NCBI RefSeq assembly: GCF_002135205.1 | Contig: NZ_NEFZ01000016.1 | Coordinates: forward strand, 1-47,435 | Source of the DNA: Acinetobacter sp. ANC 4204 | GTDB lineage: Bacteria > Pseudomonadota > Gammaproteobacteria > Pseudomonadales > Moraxellaceae | Length of the DNA: 47,435 bases | Reading direction: 5' to 3' | Shown here: positions 8,803-17,843 of the stretch, in pieces | Position numbering within the stretch: position 1 is the first letter of the stretch | Layout of the letters: the number at the start of each line of letters is the position of its first letter | Notes under the pieces: model-generated | Database searches by the model: none | Told to the model about the DNA's origin: nothing | The model's input: the letters and a program-made list of their open reading frames with translations, nothing else | Program-made: the position numbers and the translations under genes

Positions 8803-9687
8803 TTAAACCAAAGCTTTTGCACGGCGTTGCATACGATGACGATATTGCTTAGTACGTTTGCTCATTGCAAGTTGCTGTAAAATCAATGCCCAAAATGGTG
8901 ATACTCTAGGGTTCGGTTTCTTACCTTGACTCAATTTGCGTAGCTGAAACTTTACAGTTGACAAGTTGGCAACCGAAGCGAGTGCCTTGTTTTCCCACTC
9001 TATTGGTTTGAGTTCAGGGGCAAGATTTTGACCTAGTTTCCACGCATTAGGTAAATTTGGCTCTAAGGCAAGCGCAGTCCCAATCCCCACCATTTCTACA
9101 CCACTTTGTATGACCTGCTCAGCCACAGGCTGACGACGAATTCCCCCTGTGACCATAATCGGCATTCGAGCGATTTTACGAATTTCTGTAGCAAATTCTA
9201 AAAAGTAAGCTTCACGTGCAAGCGTTCTTCCATCACGGGCTTGGCCTTGCATTGCAGGGGCCTCGTAACTACCACCAGAAAGTTCAACCAAATCCACAGC
9301 AAGCTCATTCAACATTTCAACCACTTGCTTGGCATCGTCTGCACTAAAGCCACCACGCTGAAAGTCGGCCGAGTTAAGTTTTACCGCAACTGCAAATTGA
9401 TCAGACACAACTGCACGTACCGCTTTCACAATTTCGAGTAAAATTCGAGCACGGTTTTCCAATGAACCACCCCACTGATCTTGGCGTTGGTTACTGAGTG
9501 GTGATAGAAATTGACTGAGTAAATAGCCATGTGCAGCATGAATTTCTACCCAAGTATGATAAAGATTAAATAAATCTTGTGATGGTGCTTGCTCTAAAGT
9601 TGCCATGTTCTCTTCCATTGCCGCTTTAGCAAGGCGGTTTGGAATCGTTGTCCCATTGGGTAGGGTTAATGCATCAAATATGTTCAT
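8803..9687 (-). CDS. NADH:flavin oxidoreductase (OYE family) with internal deletion
   Basis: A 294-residue member of the old-yellow-enzyme TIM-barrel family, whose bacterial relatives usually run about 370-410 residues. The N-terminus (MNIFDALTLPNGTTIPNRLA, KAAMEENMAT) and the C-terminal part (VEIHAAHGYLLSQFLSPLSN, RQDQWGGSLENRARILLEI, MVTGGIRR) are well conserved. Residues NLYHTW run straight into VEIHAAHGYLL near residue 50. The intervening 110-120 residues, which normally hold barrel strands 2-4 and the HPGRQ substrate/FMN segment, are absent in frame at 9550-9556. Loss of catalysis is likely. The start is one of the ATGs after GAGGTGATC; a GTG at 9696 is less likely. Transcription appears MerR-controlled. 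Confidence 0.85.
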   Translation of the reverse strand: MNIFDALTLPNGTTIPNRLAKAAMEENMATLEQAPSQDLFNLYHTWVEIHAAHGYLLSQFLSPLSNQRQDQWGGSLENRARILLEIVKAVRAVVSDQFAVAVKLNSADFQRGGFSADDAKQVVEMLNELAVDLVELSGGSYEAPAMQGQARDGRTLAREAYFLEFATEIRKIARMPIMVTGGIRRQPVAEQVIQSGVEMVGIGTALALEPNLPNAWKLGQNLAPELKPIEWENKALASVANLSTVKFQLRKLSQGKKPNPRVSPFWALILQQLAMSKRTKQYRHRMQRRAKALV

Positions 9688-9715
9688 CATGATCACCTCT
9701 TTTGATCTGATAACT

Positions 9716-9746
9716 ACTTTAAGGTTAAAGTTAACTTTAATGTCAA
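9716..9746 (-). promoter_or_regulatory. MerR-type promoter of the flavin oxidoreductase
   Basis: Read leftward: -35 TTGACA (9741-9746), a 19-bp spacer, and -10 TAAAGT (9716-9721). The spacer contains the palindrome TTAAAGTTAACTTTAA (9725-9740). A 19-bp spacer with a centred dyad is the hallmark of MerR-activated promoters. Confidence 0.75.
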
Positions 9747-10209
9747 GTGATTTTTATGCACTCTCAAAATAAAATGAGCAATCTTTAGGTCACCCATAGT
9801 TAAAGTGGATTTTGCATCTAGATACTAAATTTTTGGATTAGCTTTGCATAATGACCAATAATTCAAAGTCAAAGATTTCAGGATCACGGTCAACATTCCC
9901 TGAAAATACTTGAATACACGTTTAATCTCTCATTTTTATGGGCACAGCCATGTTATTTATTACATTTTGATGGGTAACGAATATCTAAGAATGTAATGCC
10001 TCCCTGTCTTACTGACATCATTGGCCTCTGCTTAAAGCAGTACTTAAGATCCAGCATATCTATTGTTAATGACATAGCATACTGTCAGAAAAAAGAAAGG
10101 TTATATTGAAATGTCAGCATGTGAAAATCTTTTCTAATGCTGTGATTCATGTAAAAGGTTGCGAATAAATAGCAATTTTATGTCTGTAAATATTTACACC
10201 TTTCCCGAC
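9747..10209. other. divergent intergenic region without a gene
   Basis: About 460 bp between two MerR-type promoters. Only very short open frames (20 codons or fewer) occur on either strand, and I saw no tRNA-like or strong hairpin structure. Confidence 0.5.
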
Positions 10210-10240
10210 TTGACATTCAAGTTCACTTAAAGCTTATAGT
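10210..10240 (+). promoter_or_regulatory. MerR-type promoter of the saccharopine-dehydrogenase-like gene
   Basis: A -35 TTGACA (10210-10215), a 19-bp spacer and -10 TATAGT (10235-10240). The spacer starts with TTCAAGTTCACTTAAA (10216-10231), the same dyad as at 8617-8632 with one arm mismatch. This strongly suggests activation by the neighbouring MerR protein. Confidence 0.75.
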
Positions 10241-10300
10241 ATTTATAGCAAACACAGGTGTACTACCGACCTTAAGCATGATTCCATGAGGAGTTTCTCC

Positions 10301-11563
10301 ATGACGGCAATAAAAAACAAAAAATATGATTTGGTGGTATTTGGTGCAACCAGCTTCGTTGGACAAATTTTGACAACTTACCTAAGTGACTACCTCTCAA
10401 TGCAAGGTGAGTCAGCTGAACAAATTCAGTGGGCAATCGCTGGCCGGTCATCAAGCAAACTCAATGCGTTAAAAAATAAGCTTGGTGAAAAAGCACAAAA
10501 TTTGGACATTATGATTGCAGATGTCAATGATACTGACGCAATTCACACGCTATGTGAACAAACCCGTGTGGTTGTTTCAACCGTAGGTCCTTATGCACTT
10601 TACGGTGAACCGATGATCAAGGCCTGTGTTGAAACAGGTACAGACTATTGTGACCTTACGGGTGAAACACAATGGATTAAAAAAATGATCGACAAGTATC
10701 AAAGCCAAGCCGAACACTCTGGAGCACGGATTGTACATTGTTGCGGTTTTGATTCTGTCCCTTCTGATATGGGCGTGTATTTTTTACAACAGCAAGCACA
10801 GCAACTTTGGCATGCCCCAGCGACCAACGTCAAAATGCGAGTGAAAGTTTTAAAAGGCGGCGCTTCTGGCGGAACGGTGGCCAGTTTAATCAATGTCATA
10901 CAAGAAGCCGCAGCTGATCCTGCACTACGCAAAGCTTTAGTGAACCCGTACCTCCTTGTGCCACAAAATCATACACTCAGTGCACGTCAACACTATGTAA
11001 AATCGGCTGAGTTTGACAGCGATTTTGATGCATGGATTGCCCCCTTTGTTATGTCTGCTGTTAATGAACGGGTTGTGCACCGTTCAAATGCACTTGCAAA
11101 CAATGCCTATGGGGCAAACTTTAGCTATAACGAAGCCATGCTGACAGGCCAAGGTTGGAATGGTCGTGTCAAAGCTTATAGCTTGGTCGCAGGATTAGGT
11201 GCATTCATGCTTGCAGCGGTTACCAAGCCTGTCAGTAAATTGATGGAGCGCTATATGCTCCCAAAATCAGGCGAAGGCCCGACACCCGAGCAACAACGCT
11301 CTGGCCGTTTTGATTTACGATTTATTGGCAAGTCAGATGCAGGACAAAGTCTTCGAATCAAAGTCACAGGCGACCGTGATCCAGGTTATGGGTCAACAGG
11401 AAAAATGTTGGGGCAAGCAGCATTAAGTTTAGTTTTGGATCATCATAAAAATGGCGAGAAAACGGGACGAAATGGCGGTTTTTGGACCCCTGCAACGATG
11501 TTTGATGAGCGCTATGTTGAACGCTTAAAACAGCATGCAGGTATTGGCTTTGAAGTGATTTAA
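10301..11563 (+). CDS. saccharopine dehydrogenase-like NADP-binding oxidoreductase
   Basis: A 420-residue protein with an N-terminal Rossmann domain (YDLVVFGATSFVGQIL, then AIAGRSSSKL and VVSTVGPYALYGEP). It continues with the family block GTDYCDLTGETQWI and HCCGFDSVPSDMGV, as in trans-acting enoyl reductase and saccharopine-dehydrogenase-like proteins. These reduce or isomerise acyl or imine substrates with NADP(H); the true substrate is unknown. AGGAG at 10289-10293 lies 7 bases before the ATG at 10301, so that start is preferred to the in-frame ATG at 10286. It is divergent from the flavin oxidoreductase, shares its MerR-type promoter architecture, and probably works in the same stress or detoxification response. 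Confidence 0.85.
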   Translation: MTAIKNKKYDLVVFGATSFVGQILTTYLSDYLSMQGESAEQIQWAIAGRSSSKLNALKNKLGEKAQNLDIMIADVNDTDAIHTLCEQTRVVVSTVGPYALYGEPMIKACVETGTDYCDLTGETQWIKKMIDKYQSQAEHSGARIVHCCGFDSVPSDMGVYFLQQQAQQLWHAPATNVKMRVKVLKGGASGGTVASLINVIQEAAADPALRKALVNPYLLVPQNHTLSARQHYVKSAEFDSDFDAWIAPFVMSAVNERVVHRSNALANNAYGANFSYNEAMLTGQGWNGRVKAYSLVAGLGAFMLAAVTKPVSKLMERYMLPKSGEGPTPEQQRSGRFDLRFIGKSDAGQSLRIKVTGDRDPGYGSTGKMLGQAALSLVLDHHKNGEKTGRNGGFWTPATMFDERYVERLKQHAGIGFEVI

Positions 11564-11670
11564 GTCTTTATCAACTCATTGATAGAAAAGTATGTAAGGC
11601 GCATCATGCATTTTAAATACACAGTGTTATGTATTTAGCTGATGATGATTAAAATGCAGACTACAAATAG

Positions 11671-11706
11671 AAAAGAATGAAGCAACACAGGCCTCATTCT
11701 TTTTTG
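11671..11706. terminator. hairpin terminator
   Basis: AAAAGAATGA (11671-11680) pairs with TCATTCTTTT and is followed by more T residues. It sits about 110 bp after the saccharopine-dehydrogenase-like gene and can act in both directions. Confidence 0.6.
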
Positions 11707-11782
11707 TTGAATCTTAAAAAATATCTGTTTGAACATCATACAAAGCATTTTTTGTTGCGCCTTTGCATCGTGATGTTTAGCT

Positions 11783-11896
11783 TTACTTTAGAACATATTC
11801 CCAAATAATGAATCCGAGAAAAAATCCAAGAAATGAATATAAAGTAATGATAAAGAATACAAACCAAGCTTTATTTTTTTTCAGTAAAAAGTTCAT
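11783..11896 (-). CDS. small single-pass membrane protein, hypothetical
   Basis: A 37-codon frame. The product begins MNFLLKKNKAW, has a basic cytoplasmic start and one strongly hydrophobic helix (VFFIITLYSFLGFFLGFIIW), and ends EYVLK. GAGG lies 8 bases before the ATG. No family is recognised. The good ribosome-binding site, the positive-inside pattern and the isolated position argue for a real small protein rather than chance, but no comparison was possible. Confidence 0.5.
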   Translation of the reverse strand: MNFLLKKNKAWFVFFIITLYSFLGFFLGFIIWEYVLK

Positions 11897-12048
11897 TTCC
11901 AATACCTCAACGCTTTATCTATATTTGTTATTCTAAGGTTTAGGCTATAAATGGACAGATACAGTTCTTTATGAAAAAAATATAACAGACTATAACAGAT
12001 TTGCCATTTTTAACTCCTAAATGCGATTAGGCTGATATCAAGTAGTAT

Positions 12049-12085
12049 AAAAAAGCATGAGGGGTATATGTGCCTCCCCATGCTT
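12049..12085 (-). terminator. terminator of the czc cluster
   Basis: Read leftward, AAGCATG (12079-12085) pairs with CATGCTT (12053-12059), extended by a GC-rich part, and is followed by T6. It lies just after the czcA stop codon. Confidence 0.75.
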
Positions 12086-12100
12086 CAGTTGATTAAAGAA

Positions 12101-15100
12101 TTAAACTTCCGTTTCTTTCTTAGCATTCATCCAACGATACAACACTGGCAATAGTACCAAGGTCAATAACGTCGAAGAAATAATTCCACCAATTACCACG
12201 GTCGCCAGTGGACGTTGAACCTCTGCCCCTGTGCCCGTGGCAAGCGCCATAGGAACAAAACCTAAGGACGCCACACAAGCGGTCATTAAAACAGGCCTTA
12301 AGCGCAAAATCGCCCCCTGCCAAACAGCTTCATGTAAGTGGTATTGCCCTCTTAACTCTTTAATGAAGGTCAGCATGACCAAACCATTTAAGACGGCAAC
12401 GCCAGACAAGGCAATGAAACCAATACCCGCCGACATCGACAAGGGAATGTCTCTTAACCATAAGAAAAGCACACCACCTGTTAAAGCAAATGGAACACCC
12501 GTGAACACCAGTAAGCTTTCTTTCATGTTATGGAAAACAGCCATCAGCAAAATAAAGATCGTCAATAATGCCAGTGGAATCACAATCTGCATTCGAGCCT
12601 GTGCCGAGGCCAGATTTTCAAACTGACCACCATATTCAATCCAATAGCCACTTGGTAGTGGATACTGCTTCAGTTGAGTTTGTACCTCTGTGACAAAAGA
12701 GCCCAAATCACGCCCTTCGACATTCGCAGTGACAATCACACGACGTTTGCCATTTTCACGGCTGACTTGGTTGATGCCATCCATCATTTTTACCGTGGCA
12801 ATATCAGTGAGTAAAATACTGCCGCCATTTGGAAGTTGTATTGGCAGTTGCGCAATACCACTGACACTACGGTCTTGTTCACTGAGTCGAATCACAAAGT
12901 CAAAACGGCGGTCACCCTGTAAAATTTCACCGACATTTTGCCCACCAATGCTTGCTGACACATAGTCTTGTATGGTTTTAACACTTAGGCCATATTGCGC
13001 TGCCAAACTTTTATCAATTTCAACATTAAGCAAAGGTAAGCCCGATGTTTGTTCAACTTTAACTGCGGTACTGCCTGAAACTTGTTGAATCAATTTACTG
13101 ATTTTTTCAGCTTCCGCATTTAATACTTGCATGTCATCACCAAAGATTTTGACACCGACATCACTACGTACACCCGATATTAACTCATTGAAACGCAGTT
13201 CAATTGGCTGAGAAAACTCACTGTTGTTACCGGGCAATGTCGCCAAATACGCCTGCATACGGCTACGCAGTTCATCCAATGTTTCTTTCGGGTTTGGCCA
13301 CGCATCACGGGGTTTTAACATGACATAACCATCTGAAATATTCGGTGGCATTACATCGGTCGCTACCTCAGCAGTTCCTGTACGCGCAAAAATAGCGTGT
13401 ATTTCAGGGAATTTTTTCAGGAGTAGCTTTTCCGTATTTTCCTGAATACGAAGTGATTCTTCTAAACCTGTGCTTGGGGAACGCAGTTGCTGTACAGCAA
13501 AGTCACCTTCACTCAGTTGCGGTGCAAACTCACTGCCGATCCGCGTTGCGAGTAAACCTGTTAATACCAATAAGCACAGTGCAAAAGTTAAAACTACCGC
13601 TTTGTACTGATAGGCACAGTCTAATACTCGCTGATATCGCTCTTTTAACCACAACATCCAACGGCTTTCCGTTTCTTTAATGTCACCTTTAACAAAAAGT
13701 GCAACAGCCGCAGGCACAAAGCTGATCGACAAAATAATGGCCGCAACCAGTGCAAGAACAACCGTCAAAGCCATTGGGTGGAACATTTTTGCTTCTACAC
13801 CAGTCAATGCAAAAATCGGTAAATACACCACTAAAATAATCAGCTGACCAAAAATAAGTGGACGACGAGCTTGGCGCGCTGCTAAAAATACTTCCTTAAA
13901 GCGTTCCGACTGAGTTAACGGTCGTTTGAGCAGTTGTTGTGCATGGGCTAAACGGCGAATACAGTTTTCAACAATTACCACTGCACCGTCGACAATAATA
14001 CCGAAATCCAATGCCCCTAAACTCATCAGGTTGGCACTGATGTTCTGTTGTGCCATGCCTGTTAAAGTAAACAGCATAGACAGTGGAATCACACAGGCTG
14101 TAATTAACGCAGCACGAATATTACCCAAGAATAAAAACAGGATCACAATCACCAAGATTGCGCCTTCAACCAAGTTCTTTTGCACCGTTTTAATGGCTTT
14201 TTCCACCAAAGTTGTGCGGTCATAAACTGTTTCGATTTTAACGCCTTGCGGTAAACTGCTTTGCACCTCTTGAATTTTGGCATCTACAGCTTTAGACACC
14301 GTTCGACTGTTTTCACCCATCATCATCATAGCGATGCCGAGTACAGTTTCTTCGCCGTTATAGGTTGCGCCTCCTGTTCTGAGGTCATGATCAATTGAAA
14401 CCTGCGCAATATCCGCAACACGGATCGGGCTACCATTTGGGCTGGCAACTGTTGTATTTTCAATGTCTGCAAGACTGTTGAGTGTGCCAGGCACACGAAC
14501 TGTGAGCTGCTGACCATTTTCCTCAATAAAACCTGCCCCACGATTTTCATTATTTTCCTGTAAAGCAGTTTGCAGTTGGCTCAAGGAAATATTTAACTGC
14601 TGCATACGGTTTAAGTCAGGAGCAACCACATAGGTTTTATTAAACCCGCCAATACTGTTGACCTCTGCAACCCCTGCAACACGTTGCAATTGTGGACGAA
14701 CGATCCAATCTTGGATCTCCCGCAAGTCCATCGCGCTATAAGCTGTACCATCGGCTTTTTTGGCATTCGGTTCAGCTTTAATGACCCATTGATAAATTTC
14801 ACCTAAACCCGTCGAAACTGGCGACATGGTTGGAGAAACATCACTGGGTAAATCCGCTTTGGCTTCTTGTACCCGCTGATTAATCTGCTGGCGTGCCCAA
14901 TAGATGTCTGTACCATCCTTAAATACGATGGTGACTTGGGACAAACCATAGCGTGAAATAGAACGAGTCAACTGTAAATCTGGAATACCCGCCATTGCCG
15001 TTTCAATTGGATAGGTAATCCGCTGCTCAACCTCCAGTGCGGTAAAACCATTGGCTTGGGTATTAATTTGTACTTGCGTATTGGTAATATCGGGCACTGC

Positions 15101-15247
15101 ATCAATCGGCAGTTTTTGATAGCTGTATACACCAACCGCAATCCAAGTGCAGACAAAGAGCATGACCCAAATGGCATTTTGAATAGAGAACTGAATAATT
15201 CGTTCAAACAAACCCTCAGGCTTGGGTAAATCATGATTAGTGTGCAT
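12101..15247 (-). CDS. czcA: CzcA-type heavy-metal RND efflux pump
   Basis: A 1048-residue inner-membrane RND transporter of the heavy-metal (HME) class. It drives divalent-cation export through CzcB and CzcC using proton influx. It has the N-terminal transmembrane helix, a first periplasmic domain (PIDAVPDITNTQVQINT), the TM4 proton-relay motif DFGIIVDGAVVIVEN characteristic of the Zn/Co/Cd subgroup (HME1), and the second half with IGSEFAPQLSEGD. Copper/silver pumps (CusA) have a different TM4 motif, so Zn2+, Cd2+ or Co2+ is more likely. The start at 15247 (MHTNHDLPKPEG) overlaps the czcB end by 11 bases, indicating translational coupling; the longer frame to 15304 lies inside czcB. It is the last gene before a terminator. 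Confidence 0.93.
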   Translation of the reverse strand: MHTNHDLPKPEGLFERIIQFSIQNAIWVMLFVCTWIAVGVYSYQKLPIDAVPDITNTQVQINTQANGFTALEVEQRITYPIETAMAGIPDLQLTRSISRYGLSQVTIVFKDGTDIYWARQQINQRVQEAKADLPSDVSPTMSPVSTGLGEIYQWVIKAEPNAKKADGTAYSAMDLREIQDWIVRPQLQRVAGVAEVNSIGGFNKTYVVAPDLNRMQQLNISLSQLQTALQENNENRGAGFIEENGQQLTVRVPGTLNSLADIENTTVASPNGSPIRVADIAQVSIDHDLRTGGATYNGEETVLGIAMMMMGENSRTVSKAVDAKIQEVQSSLPQGVKIETVYDRTTLVEKAIKTVQKNLVEGAILVIVILFLFLGNIRAALITACVIPLSMLFTLTGMAQQNISANLMSLGALDFGIIVDGAVVIVENCIRRLAHAQQLLKRPLTQSERFKEVFLAARQARRPLIFGQLIILVVYLPIFALTGVEAKMFHPMALTVVLALVAAIILSISFVPAAVALFVKGDIKETESRWMLWLKERYQRVLDCAYQYKAVVLTFALCLLVLTGLLATRIGSEFAPQLSEGDFAVQQLRSPSTGLEESLRIQENTEKLLLKKFPEIHAIFARTGTAEVATDVMPPNISDGYVMLKPRDAWPNPKETLDELRSRMQAYLATLPGNNSEFSQPIELRFNELISGVRSDVGVKIFGDDMQVLNAEAEKISKLIQQVSGSTAVKVEQTSGLPLLNVEIDKSLAAQYGLSVKTIQDYVSASIGGQNVGEILQGDRRFDFVIRLSEQDRSVSGIAQLPIQLPNGGSILLTDIATVKMMDGINQVSRENGKRRVIVTANVEGRDLGSFVTEVQTQLKQYPLPSGYWIEYGGQFENLASAQARMQIVIPLALLTIFILLMAVFHNMKESLLVFTGVPFALTGGVLFLWLRDIPLSMSAGIGFIALSGVAVLNGLVMLTFIKELRGQYHLHEAVWQGAILRLRPVLMTACVASLGFVPMALATGTGAEVQRPLATVVIGGIISSTLLTLVLLPVLYRWMNAKKETEV

Positions 15248-16472
15248 GATCAGCCTCGCCTTTTTCGAGTTCAGATTTAAGAACAAAGCTGCCTTGACTG
15301 ACATAGCGTTGTCCTGCTTTTATACCTGAAACGACTTCAATCCATTGACCATCATTTGACGCTTGTCCAAGTACAACAGGCTGTGCTTTCAAATGCACTT
15401 GCCCTTTTTGTTCAGCGTCGACCACAAATACTGACGTTTGACCTTCAATGTTTTGAATAGCACTTTTATGGACACGAAGCGCTGTTTTGGAACTGGTATT
15501 GTCTAAAAAGATATTCACCAAAACATTTGGACGTAATTCAGCCGCTTGGCTTTTTAATTTAGCGCGTACCACTAAGCGCCCCGTTTGGGCATCGGCCTGA
15601 GAGGTTAAGCTTTGGATGACGGCTTGATATTTTTGCTCAGAGGCATTTGGTTTGAACGTTACACTTTGATTGGTTTGTAATTGACTTGATAACTGTGCAG
15701 GCAGATTAAACTCAAGCCACAACTCTTTAAATTGTTCAATCACAAACAGTTGATCGGCCAATTGTACGTTTTCACCCACCACGATATCTTTTTGGCTAAT
15801 CACCCCTGAGATGGGCGCTGTAATGGCAAAACGACCATTTATACCACCTGTTGCCCCCAGTGCATTTAAACGACTTTGCACGGATTGCACAGTAATCTGT
15901 GCCTGTCGGTAAGCATTTTCTGCCCGTTGGTAGTCTTGTTTAGCTGAAATGCCCTGTGACCATAACTGCTGTTCACGTTGATAATCTTGACGTGCCAAGT
16001 CCAAACTGGCTTGAGCCATCCGTAAATTGGCTTGTTGATCAATCAGTTCGGGAACGGACAGGACAGCTAAAGTTTGTCCTTTTTGTACGTTTTGACCAAG
16101 CTCCACGTTCACCCGCTCCACATGCCCACCAAAGTTTGGCGAAATGTGGGCTTGCTGATCGGTATTCACCACAAGCTTTCCAGGTAAAACAGTGACTTGA
16201 GACACCACGCCTTGTTGAGCCGAAGCGATTTGAATGCCTTGCTCTGTCAGTTGCTGCGCTGTCAGTTGAATTTCACCTTCCTCAGCATGTCCTTTTTCTG
16301 CCTCGGGCTCATCCGCATGTTCAGATTCTTCATGTTCCCCATGCTCATGTTCATCGGTGGTTTTATCTTTTGAGCTAAACCAAATTCCTATAGCAATCAG
16401 GAGCGTTGCTAGAAGCAAAAGCCCAATCATCAATGGCTGTGATATTTTTCCAAATTGGTTCTTCAGTTGCAT
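15237..16472 (-). CDS. czcB: CzcB-type periplasmic adaptor (membrane fusion protein)
   Basis: A 411-residue HlyD/RND adaptor. One N-terminal transmembrane helix (LMIGLLLLATLLIAIGIWF) is followed by a His/Glu-rich stretch near residues 40-65 (DEHEHGEHEESEHADE) that could bind metal. A lipoyl half-motif (GHVERVNVELGQNVQKGQTL), an alpha-helical hairpin (LRMAQASLDLARQDYQREQQL), the second lipoyl half and beta-barrel domains follow. It bridges CzcA and CzcC across the periplasm. The ATG at 16472 follows the czcC stop by one base, so the genes are coupled; the longer frame to 16565 overlaps czcC. Confidence 0.92.
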   Translation of the reverse strand: MQLKNQFGKISQPLMIGLLLLATLLIAIGIWFSSKDKTTDEHEHGEHEESEHADEPEAEKGHAEEGEIQLTAQQLTEQGIQIASAQQGVVSQVTVLPGKLVVNTDQQAHISPNFGGHVERVNVELGQNVQKGQTLAVLSVPELIDQQANLRMAQASLDLARQDYQREQQLWSQGISAKQDYQRAENAYRQAQITVQSVQSRLNALGATGGINGRFAITAPISGVISQKDIVVGENVQLADQLFVIEQFKELWLEFNLPAQLSSQLQTNQSVTFKPNASEQKYQAVIQSLTSQADAQTGRLVVRAKLKSQAAELRPNVLVNIFLDNTSSKTALRVHKSAIQNIEGQTSVFVVDAEQKGQVHLKAQPVVLGQASNDGQWIEVVSGIKAGQRYVSQGSFVLKSELEKGEADHAH

Positions 16473-16473
16473 A

Positions 16474-17796
16474 TTATTGTGCTCCGCCAAGGATGAGGTC
16501 TTGTATTTGTGCGATTGAGTTTTTACTGATTTGGCTATAAGCATCTGAACTACTGATCTGTTCATAGCTGGTGCCGAGGCTAAGCGCTTCCGCGGTCAAT
16601 GCGGTCTGCCACGCTTGACGTAATAACTGTAACTGCCCAAGGCGAATGCTTTGCAGTTGTAAGTTGGCTTGTTGAATGTCGGTAATGGATAGCTTTCCAG
16701 CTTTGAAACCTTGTAGTGTGCGTACTTGCACTTGTTCTGCCAAAGACGTTTGTTGACTGATCGCACCGAACTGCTGTTTTAGTCCTTTGAGCTCATGCAT
16801 GGCATTGGCAATATCTAAAATTTGCTGCTTTAACTCGCGCTGCTGCTGCTGATTCAACAAGCTTTGCTGACGCTGGGCCATCGGAATGCTGTATTGCTGA
16901 CGGTTAAAAATATTCAGTGGAATATCCACGCCGACACCTAATGTGGTATCGCTATTTTCATTCGGTGCTTGACTCCGTTTCATGCCGACATTTAAGGTCG
17001 GATTGGGACGGGCCTGCACTTTTAAACTTTCAATGTTTAAATTGGACTGTTGAATATTCAGGGCATACAGCTTTTCCAACCAACCTTCAGCAATATAACG
17101 CTGTACTGTGGCTTCACTTTGATCTGGCCATGGCATTGAGGTCGCATTGAGTTGAATATCGGCTTTGGTTTCGCCCCAAAGGTTTGAGAGTTGACGCTGT
17201 GCTACTTGTTCAGCCAGTATTGCTTGTTGATATAAACGTTGCATATCTAAGCTTTCGATTTGCGCACGTTCATAGTCAACCAAAGCAATACTGCCCGCCT
17301 GATAGCGCTTTTTGGCACTGTCTAAATTGTTTTGACTCACTTTGAGCTGTGCGGCATATAGCGATTTTTCAACTTGTGCTAAAGCCAACTGCGACCATGC
17401 AAATTTCACCACCAATTGGCTTTGTGCTGTCCACAGTTGTTGCTGTAATTGGCCTTGTTGGTGTGCTGTTTCTGCGAGTTTTTGATTGAGCTTACGCTGT
17501 CCAAAAACATCTAAAGGTTGGCTAATGGCAATGCTGAGCTCTTGATCGGTATTTGAACCAAAACCATCTTGATTGATATTTAAGCTAGGGTTTTGCCATA
17601 AACCACTGTTTTTGATGTTCAGCTCTGAAATGCTTTGACGCTGTTGCCCAATTTCACTTTGGTTTTGATAATGCTCTACTTTTACCAAAGCCTCATCCAA
17701 AGTCTTGACTGGTTCAGCAAAGCTCCATTGCATCGTAGCTGTTGTTATGCCCACAGCAAGAGCTTGGCGTATAAACGCCTTGAATTGATTCGACAT
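16474..17796 (-). CDS. czcC: CzcC-type outer-membrane efflux channel
   Basis: A 440-residue TolC-like (OEP-family) protein with an N-terminal signal peptide (MSNQFKAFIRQALAVGITTA, cut after SFA). Two repeated long-helix regions rich in Gln and Leu form the periplasmic tunnel, with the repeat block PNPTLNVGMKRS and DIPLNIFNRQQ beginning the second half. It is the exit duct for the CzcCBA pump. The ATG at 17796 has GTGGGAAA upstream; an alternative GTG lies four codons earlier. It follows the small His-rich gene by 47 bp on the same strand. Confidence 0.9.
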   Translation of the reverse strand: MSNQFKAFIRQALAVGITTATMQWSFAEPVKTLDEALVKVEHYQNQSEIGQQRQSISELNIKNSGLWQNPSLNINQDGFGSNTDQELSIAISQPLDVFGQRKLNQKLAETAHQQGQLQQQLWTAQSQLVVKFAWSQLALAQVEKSLYAAQLKVSQNNLDSAKKRYQAGSIALVDYERAQIESLDMQRLYQQAILAEQVAQRQLSNLWGETKADIQLNATSMPWPDQSEATVQRYIAEGWLEKLYALNIQQSNLNIESLKVQARPNPTLNVGMKRSQAPNENSDTTLGVGVDIPLNIFNRQQYSIPMAQRQQSLLNQQQQRELKQQILDIANAMHELKGLKQQFGAISQQTSLAEQVQVRTLQGFKAGKLSITDIQQANLQLQSIRLGQLQLLRQAWQTALTAEALSLGTSYEQISSSDAYSQISKNSIAQIQDLILGGAQ

Positions 17797-17843
17797 GCTT
17801 TTTCCCACTAATTTTTAGAAGAAGTGGTGGGAAATATTTTAGG

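Noticed and set aside
12231..12626. 131-codon rightward ORF opposite czcA
   Set aside because: It is a shadow of the conserved RND pump; no independent signals.
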